Assembly: GCA_037953625.1 (NCBI GenBank)
Contig: CM075652.1
Span: 70,399,501 to 70,463,500 of the forward strand
Source of the DNA: Crotalaria pallida
Taxonomy: Eukaryota > Streptophyta > Magnoliopsida > Fabales > Fabaceae
Direction of reading: 5' to 3'
Length of the DNA stretch: 64,000 bases
In this document: piece after piece, positions 55,444 through 64,000 of the stretch
Layout of the letters: each line of letters starts with the position of its first letter
How positions within the stretch are numbered: the first letter of the stretch is position 1
The notes under the pieces: model-generated
The model's database searches: none
Told to the model about the DNA's origin: nothing
The model's input: the letters and a program-made list of their open reading frames with translations, nothing else
Program-made: the position numbers and the translations under genes

Positions 55444-57222
55444 TCACTTGTTCACTTTGGGTACCCAAACAATGTTGGGTCCCTTAGGGTTAGTGTTGGG
55501 ACTTTCTCCCTTCTTAATCCACATATAAGTGCCCTTTTTCATTTCAAACTTCTTAATGTGGCACTCAATGTTGATATGTCCAACTTTTCCACAATAAGTA
55601 CAAGTTGGTCTCTTTGATGAATTTTTCTTAGAAAATGTTCCAACCACCTTGTACTTTTTGTCCTTTTTATGAACATATCCTAAACCGGTTTTGTTGTGAT
55701 TATGTCTTTGAGAGTTCAACAACCGGTTGAGGTTTCTATCACTATGTGAGATTGTGAGTTTGTTTTTCAACTCTTTCACTTCTTTTTCAAGATCATCACA
55801 TCTCTCACATGAAGTGATAATTTCCTCATGATTTGCACAATCACTCTGATGACTAGAATTAATAAGTTCCAAGGATTCATTTTGAAGTTTCAACTCATTT
55901 ATAGATTTTTGCAATTCATCAATTTCATGTTGAAACTCCAAAATTTTTTTTCCTTTTTCCTTATTAATTTTAGCAAGCCTTTTAAATTGAATTAACATTT
56001 CATTGTAGGCTTCTTGCAAATCATCATATGAAATGGAGTTTGAAGAGGAACAAGAAGAACTAGAGGTTACCTCATCATCACTTTCACTCATGCCATGATT
56101 AGCTCTTGATGAGGACTCATGATTGTTCTTGGCCATGAGACAAAGGTTTGCATTTTCATCACCGGAGCTACTTGAAGATGATTCATTGCTCTTCTCCGGT
56201 GCATCCCAAACAATGTATGCACGCTTCCCTTTGGTCTCTTGGGTCTTCTTGTCATTCTTCTTCAAGAATGTGGCACATTCCATTCTTATGTGACCAACCC
56301 CTCCACATTCATGACACTTAACTCCATCATTGGTACTCTTTTCTCTTTGTTTGGAGTCTTTGGTTCTCTTGAAATTGGATGAAGATCCACCTTTCTTCCC
56401 TTTGAAGAATTTGTTGAATCTTTTCACAAACATCCCAAATTCTTCTTGATTTGGTTCACCATCGGAATCTCCACTTGTAGAGCATTCTTCAACTTCTTTT
56501 GTAGCTTTGGTTGAAGCTTTGAGTGCTATGCTCTTTTTCTTTTTGTCCGATTCCTCATGCATCCCAAGTCTTGTAAGCTCCATCTCATGCTCTTGGAGTT
56601 TGCCAAACAAAGTGGCTAAGTCCATGCTATTTATGTCTCTTGATTCCTTGATGGCGGTTACCTTGGGTTGCCAACTCCTATCAAGACATCTTAGAATTTT
56701 GTTAGTAGTTTCACCATTGCGAAATACTTTTCCCAAGGAAATCAAATGATTAACAATGTGAGAGAATCGCTTTTGCAAGTCACTAATGGTTTCATTTGGC
56801 AACATGTGGAACAATTCATATTCGTGAGTTAGAGAATTCAATCTTGCATCTCTAACCTCACTTGTTCCCTCATGTGTGACTTGCAAAGTATCCCACATTT
56901 CTTTTGCCGATTTACATTGGGAAACTCTATAAAATTCATCATGGGATAGAGCCGAAAAGATGATGTTTTTAGCTTTTAAATCAAATGAGACTTTTCTCTT
57001 TTCATCATCATTCCAACTACTCCTTGGAATTTCAACAATTTCATCATTTATTTTCTTTTTGGGAATGAAAGGACCATTTTCAATTGCATCCCAAATATCC
57101 ATATCAATTGCTTCAATAAAAACTTTCATGCGAGTTTTCCAATAAACATATCCTTCACCATTAAATAGTGGAGGACGGTTTATTGAAGCTCCTTCTCCAC
57201 CAAAGTTATTGCTAGAGCCCAT
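55444..57222 (-). CDS. Sirevirus gag
   Basis: 592 codons, starting MGSSNNFGGEGASINRPPLF 52 bases from the PBS. The UBN2-type core includes YWKTRMKVFIEAIDMDIW, MWDTLQVTHEGTSEVRDARL and YELFHMLPNETISDLQKRF. A Lys/Ser-rich linker follows, then zinc knuckle 1 (C303-x2-C306-x4-H311-x4-C316), Ser-rich acidic segments, a long heptad-like region (about 410-500) suggesting a coiled coil, and zinc knuckle 2 (CTYCGKVGHINIEC, 541-554). It ends IVWVPKVNK. Large size and two knuckles are typical of Sirevirus gag. The protein forms particles and packages the genomic RNA. No defect is visible, so this copy could supply gag to the gag-only relative at 39821-45190. Confidence 0.93.
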   Translation of the reverse strand: MGSSNNFGGEGASINRPPLFNGEGYVYWKTRMKVFIEAIDMDIWDAIENGPFIPKKKINDEIVEIPRSSWNDDEKRKVSFDLKAKNIIFSALSHDEFYRVSQCKSAKEMWDTLQVTHEGTSEVRDARLNSLTHEYELFHMLPNETISDLQKRFSHIVNHLISLGKVFRNGETTNKILRCLDRSWQPKVTAIKESRDINSMDLATLFGKLQEHEMELTRLGMHEESDKKKKSIALKASTKATKEVEECSTSGDSDGEPNQEEFGMFVKRFNKFFKGKKGGSSSNFKRTKDSKQREKSTNDGVKCHECGGVGHIRMECATFLKKNDKKTQETKGKRAYIVWDAPEKSNESSSSSSGDENANLCLMAKNNHESSSRANHGMSESDDEVTSSSSCSSSNSISYDDLQEAYNEMLIQFKRLAKINKEKGKKILEFQHEIDELQKSINELKLQNESLELINSSHQSDCANHEEIITSCERCDDLEKEVKELKNKLTISHSDRNLNRLLNSQRHNHNKTGLGYVHKKDKKYKVVGTFSKKNSSKRPTCTYCGKVGHINIECHIKKFEMKKGTYMWIKKGESPNTNPKGPNIVWVPKVNK

Positions 57223-57274
57223 TTAGTTTCCAAAAGGATCTTTTTCGAAAAAGTTGTTACACTCGATCTTTCGA

Positions 57275-57290
57275 CCGAGCTCTGATACCA
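57275..57290 (-). other. PBS of the complete Sirevirus (tRNA-Met)
   Basis: The minus strand reads TGGTATCAGAGCTCGG, two bases from the 5' LTR, matching initiator tRNA-Met priming. It is identical to the PBS of the gag-only element. Confidence 0.92.
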
Positions 57291-57292
57291 CT

Positions 57293-58867
57293 TGTTGGAA
57301 ACCAACAAGCGGGCTAAGCAAATACTAGAGGGGGGGTGAATAGTATTTTGAAGCACTAATACCAAATATTTCGATTGATAATTGAAGAATGGAGCTAAGA
57401 CTGAATTTTCTGCAATCAGACACAAAATACTCGAGTCTTTTGTGAAATACTCGAGTTTTTCAGTGATGAACAACTCGAGTCTTTTCTGAAATACTCGAGT
57501 TTTTCCTATCAGATATGGGAAAAACCAGAAACGAAAATTCAGCAATTTAACTCAAATCAATTCAATAATAAACAGGAACTTATCCAACAGAATAGCAAGC
57601 AATCTAAATAACTTTTAAACACAAAGATTCCTTGAACTTGCTACCTAATTGTATAAATCCTAATTGATTGAAATGACTTAAGTCTATTGAGCTAGAAAGT
57701 AGATTAAAAGCAATAAACCAACACTCAAGCAATTTTATCCTGGTTCACTCCAACAATGAGCTACATCCAGTCCTCCTAATCACTTAGGAGTTTCTACTAA
57801 TAATCAAATTGTTAGAAATTACAAAGGATTGCTTGAGAATGGCCTCACTCAACCTAACCCTTTCAAGAGTGTACCAAACTCTTGATTTCTACCCCAATTT
57901 GATTCCGGTGATTGAAGAACTCTTCACAAAGCTTCCTTGAACTCCCTTCAAGAAACTCCACCGGGCTAGGAACCTCCTAGTCTTGTGCTTGAGAACCTCT
58001 CAAGACTTCCAACACCCTAAGCCACTTAGGGTTTGCTTGGGAACAATCCAAGACTTTGAATAATCAAGCTTTTTGTATGTGTATTACTAATCTCACAATG
58101 GATTAGCACAAATAAGCACAGCTCAATGTAAGAATTGAGGCCTAAAACTCAACTTGGAATAAAATGACAATATGAGTGAGAAGTTGAGCTTTTTGGGAAT
58201 TAACACTTGAGAAGAGGAAATTAAGAAAGCTTGAATCAATATGATCTTGTTGTCTTGTTTGTTCTTGCACAAATTCAAAGAGCAATTTTACAATAAGGTT
58301 CTGAATTCTCTCTTGGGGTTGGATGAGACTCAAATGCCCTCAATTGGGTTTTTGAGTTTCTCCAACGTTCATTTTTGCTGACTGGACAAAAATACTCGAG
58401 TCTTTTGGTAAAAACTCGAGTCTTTTTGGTCGGTCACGAGTGAATTGGTGCACGAACAAGACTAACGGTCATAATTGCTGACCTGGCACAAATACTCGAG
58501 TTTTTCTATAAATACTCGAGTATATACTCGAGTCTTTCTCAAAATACTCGAGTATTTTGATCAGATATGGGAAAAATTATTTTTCAATTTTATTTTTCTT
58601 CTCAAGTATTTATTTTGGTCAATCTCAACTTATTAATCATATAAAAATTTATTCCTAGAAGAGACTAACTATTTCTACCCACTCTCAACCACTCTCAACA
58701 TAAATTAGAAATTTACAATTAATATTTGATTGAGAATGATTGGGCACTTGTCTTCTTTTCTTGACTTCTTGTTGATGTTGATGTTGCAATATCTTCAAGG
58801 CATGATTTGTTAATTATTTTGTCATCATCAAAACATAATCCACATAATTAGGAGCATTGAATTCACA
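57293..58867 (-). repeat. 5' LTR of the complete Sirevirus
   Basis: 1575 bp, the near-identical partner of 49308-50888. It carries the same two ACTCGAGT clusters (about 57430-57515 and 58390-58565). The short frames repeated in both LTRs are not genes. Confidence 0.93.
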
Positions 58868-58872
58868 GTATT

Positions 58873-59132
58873 GCCCCTAGGCTCCGAACTTTACGTTTTG
58901 AACCTTAAGAACTAAGTGGGACTTTTTGGCGAAAGTCTCAATAGAAATCCAGTAGGCCTAGTAAAGAAATCCAATCGGAGTTGCATCCTAAGTGGGGGAG
59001 TGAATCCCCAAGGTCGTATCTATCCCAAAGTAGGCTAAGACCCCTTGTTCAATCGAGCATATAGTTTTATAACCTCCTTTCTTTGAAGTGAGCCGAATTT
59101 CTGGGACGAAATTCATATAAGTCGGGGAGAAT
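58873..59132 (+). other. Interior 3' end and PPT of element D
   Basis: Resumes element D after the Sirevirus. AATTTCTGGGACGAAATTC then GTCGGGGAGAAT (59121-59132) abut the 3' LTR. The first phrase is a remnant of the region that follows integrase in Tekay/Del-like elements. Confidence 0.8.
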
Positions 59133-62030
59133 TGTAACATCCCTAAATTTGCTAAGTGATTAGGTGCATTAGTGAGTAGGATTTCGATGAGTGCCTTAGT
59201 ATTCTTAAGTGTCGATTTTGTTTAGAAACGATAGTTGGTATTCGAATTAGTATGTGTTAAAGTGCTTAGAGTGTAGTAGTTAGCTTAGAGTGGGTTTATA
59301 TGAAATAGAAGTAAGTTAGAATAGGTTTAGAGTGAAGAGAAAGGAATGTTTTAGGTTAAGATTGTGGTTTAGAAATGTTATTTAAGGATTAAGAGCATAG
59401 GACTTTAGGAAATTAAGAATAAAATATCCATATCTCTAAACCCAAATTCCACCGTTGGATGTTAATATAAGTGTCTTAAGAAGCTTGCCTCAAAATTTGA
59501 GCAAGATCCAACGGTTAACGAAAAAGTTATGGCACTTTGAAGTGCAAAGGAATGGTGGGTTGAACCAGTTAATCGATTAAGCCTTTAGTTAATCGATTAA
59601 GCATGAGGTTAATCGATTAAGACCGAATGATGCTCACGAATTAATCGATTAACAGGGCAGCCCTGTTAATCGATTAACCACTGCTGAAACAGCCTTATAA
59701 ACTCGTTTTTGAGCCATTTTTCACAATTTTTCCTCTATCCTCTCCCTTCCACACGAATTCTCTCTTCTTCCCCTCCCCTAGGGCTTGTGATTTCACACAG
59801 CCACCACCATGAAACCACAAATCAAACCCCCAAATCAATTCCCCATTACTCCCTCATGGATTTCCCTCTCTCAATTTCAATTTCCCCTCTTTCTCACAAA
59901 ATCCCCAAATAAAACCCTAAGACCCAAATTGTGTAATGGAGCAATTGGAGCTTCAACTCATCCTAGGAGCTTGAGGAGTCATAGGAATCAAGAGAGGAAG
60001 CACATAGGAGCTTGTATTGGAGTGGGTATTGGTGCTCCCTCAACTTCTCTCTTTCTCCTCTTCCCTCCAAGAGGTAAGGGGTGTACTTTGGTCTAGTATT
60101 AGAGGAAGGGTTTAATTATAGTAATAGAGTTATAATTGGGTATATTATTGATTGGTTAGGTTGAAGGGTAGGAGGGTAGAGTATAGTTAGAAACTCTAAG
60201 TTTTAGGGATATGTTATATTAACTGATTTTGTGAATTGTTAGAATAGGAAGTGAAGAACCCCAGGAAGGTGATTTAAATTACAGTCCCTGAGACATACCT
60301 GAGTATGTCGACTGATTGTTGATTGATATTGTTTGTATTAATATTATTAAAGTGTATATAAGTAAATTGTAAATGACATTCATATAGTTATGCATTAAAT
60401 AGGGCCAAGTATTTCTCAATTGAGTTTAAACCAATTAAATGACATTTTCTAAAGAACAAAGAGAGTCTTAAATTCAATTGAGAAACACTTAGGATATTGG
60501 ATCATGCATGGTGAAAAGGTGGATGTTAGGAGTCGGGGAAAAACATACGTCGCTTTGCGATTGATGAGGACAAGAGTAAATGTTAGGAATTACTATGGGG
60601 AACTTTGATCTTCCAAAGGACATGGGTTCGCCACCCGTGTTGGGGATTGGTCCGACGCAAACCATAGTAATTCTATTTACTTTGGCTCCTTTTGGCCAGT
60701 GATAGTGATTTCTGCTAGAGCCAATCTGGGCGAATCAATCCAGATTGTACGTTGTTAACACTACCCTAGAGGAGTGTGACGTATTGTGCAAGCGGGTGAG
60801 CGAGGGACCTTCCTAAGTGGAGGTGAAGCACCCAAACAGGGGTTGAGTAATGCTCCCTCCTGGTCGGTTTTTCCCCAGAGTGGAGGGGGGTTTTGAGGTG
60901 GTTGTGTTATCATTGTTATGGAAAAGGGAAAGTGTTATAGGTACATTGTGTGAGGAACCCTCCTTCGGGGAGAATGTGAAGCACAATGTACCCAATTTTT
61001 AAAAGTGTTAAAAGTTAAAGTGTTAAAAGTGTATAGGTACATTGTGTGAGGAACCCTCCTTCGGGGAGAATGTGAAGCACAATGTACCCAATTGTTAAAA
61101 GTGTTAAAAGTTAAAGTGTTAAAAGTGTATAGGTACATTGTGTGAGGAACCCTCCTTCGGGGAGAATGTGAAGCACAATGTACCCAATCGTTAAAAGTGT
61201 AAAAGTGTAAAAGTTAAAGTGAAAAGTGTTAAAGTGAAAAGGGAAGTGTGATTGCATAGTACAGGTGTTGTAATTCATTGAATCCGATCAAAGTGTTAAA
61301 GTGTTTAAATTGAAATGAAATGTTTAATATCGGATTCAAGGATTAAATCACCTAAATGTGACGTTAGTAGAGCATAACCATGTGATTGCGCATTAATGCA
61401 TTATATTAAAGTTATATACGTAATATAGTTAAACTGGATAAAGTTACGATGTTGTACTTGCTAATTGAGTTGTGATTTGCTTAATTGCTAATGTATGTGT
61501 TTGAATATACCTATTTATGATTTATTACTGTTTTTAAACGTTTTCTTTGATCTAGATTTCAAAGTACTCACCCTTACAGTGGACATATTAGGTACACCAA
61601 GGAGACAGGCACATGTGAAGATCAAGGCCGAGAAAGTGATACTCTCCTTCGGAGAGTATATTGTTAGGGTGACCTCACGGTCCCAATAGTAGGGCAACCA
61701 TTCATAGGTTAATTTTGTAATAAGTAGATTGTTTGTAAATGTAATTAATGGTTTTATTTTGTTTAAGCATTTTGTTAAATTGTAAATTTACATGTATATT
61801 CTTTTATTTTGTTAAGTTTCGAAGTATGACGTAGTATTATTTATTTTGAACTGAAAGTTCTATTTTTACTGGATTGAACACTGTTCTGGACTGACAGGTT
61901 TAATTTCATTCGGGGAAAAGTCCGATTTTCAAAGGAGATTCTGTCAAAATTTTTATAAACCCCGAATATTTTCATAAATAAATATTAAATTAAAGTATTT
62001 TCTTAAAGTATAAAAATGTAGGATGTTACA
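59133..62030 (+). repeat. 3' LTR of element D
   Basis: 2898 bp, uninterrupted, TGTAACATCC...GGATGTTACA. It contains the TTAATCGATTAA array (59571-59680), a perfect 37 bp palindrome at 59641-59677, a CT-rich leader-like part and the 96 bp tandem repeats (60937-61200). It preserves the empty site of the gag-only Sirevirus near 60890. Differences from the 5' LTR are few. Confidence 0.92.
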
Positions 62031-62099
62031 TTTAGTATTGGTCAAATAAAGTAATCTCCCAACTAATCTTCTGTAGGCAGAAGCATCAGACAATGAAGA

Positions 62100-62748
62100 T
62101 CATGATTGCATGCTAAGATGAACATTGCAATCCATAGGAGTACTTATAGGCTTTGCACCAAGTAAACCAACATTCTCTATCAATTCCAAGGTGTACTTTC
62201 TTTGATTCATAAGAATACCAGATCTATTTCGTGCTGTCTCAAAACCAAGGAAATATTTCATATCACCTAAATCCTTGGTCTTGAAAACAAAATCAAGTTC
62301 ACCTTTAATTCTCATAATCTCACATAAATCATGCCCTGTCAACAAGATGTTATCTACATAGACTAGAAATGTAGTGAACTTGCCATCGAAAGATTTGAGG
62401 TATAAGGTATAATCATGAGTAGACTGAGCATATCCAGCTTGCAACATAAAATTAGAGAGTTTGTCAAACCACTGTCTGTTGGCTTGTTTCAATCCATAAA
62501 GTGATCTTTGGAGTCTGCACACTTTGTTAGGAAAAGTATCATTCAAACCAAGAGGCAGCACCAGCCATATATACTTTTTCTTTAAGATCACCATGGAGAA
62601 AAGCCTTATGGACATCAAATTGATGTAATATCCAATTGTGCACAGAGGATAATGCCAATAACACTCTCACAGTAGTAATCTTAGCCACTAGAGAGAAAGT
62701 ATCGAAGTAATCAACACCTTCTCTTTGTGTATAACCCTTTGCAACCAA
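62100..62748 (-). pseudogene. Copia C reverse transcriptase, broken
   Basis: Frame 62748-62539 reads MVAKGYTQREGVDYFDTFSL, VRVLLALSSVHNW, FDVHKAFLHGDL. Frame 62618-62100 continues with CRLQRSLYGLKQANRQWFDK and LVYVDNILLTGHD. The catalytic YVDD has become YVDN, losing a metal-binding Asp. A frameshift separates the two frames near 62560-62600, and a stop follows HLSMQS at the end. The continuation lies at 38050 beyond element D. It is not functional. Confidence 0.85.
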
Positions 62749-62808
62749 TCTTGCCTTGTATCTTTCTATTGAATCATCTGCCTTCAGTTTTACTTTGTAA
62801 ACCCATTT

Positions 62809-63180
62809 TCAACCAATAGGGACTTTTCCTGTTGGCAAGTTTATTATTTCCCATGTTTTGTTCATCTCAAGGGCTATCAATTCATCCTTCATTGCTTGTC
62901 TCCAACACTCAAGCTTAATAGATTGGTTGTATGATGTAGGGTCTATAGTAGTGTTGAGATTTAATGCAAAATGTTTCTGATTGTGTGAGAGTCTATCATA
63001 AGAAATGTAGGAGCACATAGAATAATTCATAGAAGATTGCGGGGTAACATAATCTATTAGATTACAATGATAGTCTTGAAGATACTTTGGGCTTTTGTGA
63101 ATTCTATTAGACTGTCTCACAAGCTGTGCAGGATTCAGTGGCAGTGGAGGTGGAGAATTTTGTGGTGAATCTTGTTGCAA
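62809..63180 (-). pseudogene. Copia C integrase-RT linker and RT N-terminus
   Basis: A 123-codon frame with a Pro-rich linker (QNSPPPLPLNPAQL), then RQSNRIHKSPKYLQDYHCN, and the RT start (ECWRQAMKDELIALEMNKTW, EIINLPTGKVPIG). It stops shortly before the next RT frame, so the gene is interrupted here as well. Confidence 0.78.
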
Positions 63181-63191
63181 ATCAGAAATGG

Positions 63192-63974
63192 TTACTGAAG
63201 GAGATAAAGCAGAAGATGGGTTATGGTTAGTGAAGGAGATGAAGCAGGAGCAGGATTTTGTATTGATGAAAAGAAGACATCATCATAGGACAAAGGGATT
63301 GAACCTATGTCAATTGTTTGAGGAGGCTTAACATGTGAAGTGTTGGAAGTATATGGAAATACACTTTCATAGAACAACACATTTCTACTCACAAATAACT
63401 CTCTAGTGGATAAATTCATCAAGATGTATCCCTTTATTCCTGGCTTGTATCCTAAGAAGACACTCATTATTGATCTAGTATCAAGCTTATCTCTATGTAT
63501 AGGCAAACTGCTTGCAAGACACAAACTACCAAAAACTCTCAAATGTGAGTATTCGGGCTTTGAATTTTGAAGTCTCGTGTGAAGAGTATCATTGTTCAAT
63601 AGTGGAGTAGAGAGTAAATTGATAATGTGTACTGAATGTGCTACAACATATTCAGAGTAAACTTTAGGCAATTGACTTTGTATCATCAACGCTCTAGCTA
63701 CATTTAGTATATGTAGATGTTTTCTCTCAACTACTCCATTATGCTGAGGAGTATAAATGCAAGAAGTTTGATGAATGATTCCTATATCTTTATAGAATTG
63801 TTTCATAACAAACTCTGGACCATTATCACTTCTAATAACCTTGATATTTGTCTCAAATTGAGTTTGAACAAGCTTCGTTAAACTTTGTAACAATGTTGAT
63901 GCTTCTGCTTTTGATCTCATCAGGTATATACAAGTATATCTAGAGTAATCATCAACTATAGATATGGTCCCCAA
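63192..63974 (-). pseudogene. Copia C integrase core (partial)
   Basis: A 260-codon frame at the window edge: IVDDYSRYTCIYLMRSK, VIRSDNGPEFVMKQFYKD, YTPQHNGVVERKHLHILN, HLRVFGSLCLASSLP and VFLGYKPGIKGYILMNL. The second Asp (SDNG) and the Glu (VVER) of the DDE triad are visible; the first Asp would lie at or beyond the window end. The frame is separated from the next part of pol by a stop near 63190. The protein would insert the cDNA into the genome, but this copy is decayed. Confidence 0.83.
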
Positions 63975-64000
63975 ATATCAATATGAATAAATTGGAAACA

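Larger units (their letters stand above)
49308..58867 (-). mobile_element. Complete Sirevirus-type Ty1/copia element, young
   Basis: TSD GTATT at 49303-49307 and 58868-58872, total 9560 bp. The 3' LTR is 49308-50888 (1581 bp) and the 5' LTR 57293-58867 (1575 bp). By eye they differ only by a G-run length and about five substitutions, so insertion is recent. PBS TGGTATCAGAGCTCGG lies at 57275-57290 and PPT AAAAAGGGGGAGAT at 50889-50902. Gag is 592 codons and pol 1019 codons, both intact apart from the gag-pol junction. No env-like ORF is present. The post-pol region has many palindromes and repeated PPT-like words, as reported for Sireviruses. Confidence 0.95.
38056..62030 (+). mobile_element. 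Element D: long-LTR Ty3/gypsy-like element without coding region (LARD-like)
   Basis: TSD TTTAG at 38051-38055 and 62031-62035. The LTRs are 38056-46327 (2897 bp after removing the nested element and one TSD copy) and 59133-62030 (2898 bp), both TGTAACATCC...GGATGTTACA. PBS TGGTATCAGAGC lies at 46331-46342 after a 3 bp spacer. A PPT GTCGGGGAGAAT lies at 59121-59132, preceded by TTCTGGGACGAAATTC, which is typical of Tekay/Del-like gypsy elements. The interior, without the nested Sirevirus, is only about 3.24 kb and has no gag or pol. Such long-LTR, gene-free elements are called LARDs and need proteins from a relative. Few differences separate the LTRs, so it is young. Confidence 0.9.
37103..64000 (-). 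mobile_element. Ty1/copia element C, decayed, split by element D, runs off the window
   Basis: Integrase and RT remnants at 62100-63974 and RNase H at 37497-38050 belong to one minus-strand copia element cut by insertion of element D at TTTAG (38051-38055 and 62031-62035). Amino-acid similarity to copia pol stops on one side of D and resumes on the other, with a frame change at the junction. The 5' part (gag, protease, 5' LTR) lies beyond 64000. It is the oldest layer of this stack. Confidence 0.8.

Noticed and set aside
49308..58867. Reading the 9.6 kb element as a retrovirus with envelope
   Set aside because: No env-like ORF with membrane features was seen between pol and the PPT; domain order integrase before RT is that of Ty1/copia.

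Overview
The window is plant nuclear DNA. It is AT-rich and carries Ty1/copia elements including Sireviruses, Athila-like and other Ty3/gypsy retroelements, a Helitron, hAT and Mutator-like non-autonomous elements and a Stowaway MITE. It also holds a fragment of the plant BEACH-domain protein SPIRRIG. A dicot, perhaps a legume, seems likely from the style of the elements, but the sequence does not settle the species. I see no complete host gene; nearly all coding capacity belongs to transposable elements (TEs).

Layout. 1-9628 is mostly host intergenic DNA with a Stowaway MITE (709-781), the SPIRRIG fragment (about 1468-1785), a Sirevirus solo LTR (2566-4219), SINE-like pieces, a foldback element, and a hAT element (7534-8489). 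9629-33626 is one copia element (call it A, minus strand, target site duplication (TSD) CAGAG). Its 3' LTR was split by an Athila-like gypsy element (B, 9979-25550, minus, TSD CCCTT). B was itself hit by a Helitron (10227-12035), a Sirevirus solo LTR (17939-19986) and a gypsy solo LTR (20794-23888). The 5' part of A holds a Mutator-like foldback element (30941-31700) and a hAT element (31822-32909). 33632-37102 is host-like spacer with small foldback elements. From about 37103 past the window end lies a second, decayed copia element (C, minus). It is split by a long-LTR gypsy element with no coding region (D, 38056-62030, plus, TSD TTTAG). D carries a gag-only Sirevirus (39821-45190, minus, TSD GTGAG) in its left LTR and a complete young Sirevirus (49308-58867, minus, TSD GTATT) in its interior.

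How the parts fit. B, D and the gag-only Sirevirus lack RT and integrase, so they could only have moved with proteins supplied by relatives. The complete Sirevirus keeps gag and a 1019-codon pol and has almost identical LTRs. The most notable pattern is in non-coding DNA. Clusters of short perfect palindromes with a central CpG (TAATCGATTA or ACTCGAGT) occur in LTRs of both copia and gypsy elements, and related LTRs carry one or the other at corresponding positions. Boundaries, TSDs, primer-binding sites (PBS) and polypurine tracts (PPT) were read by eye; lineage names are inferred from motifs.
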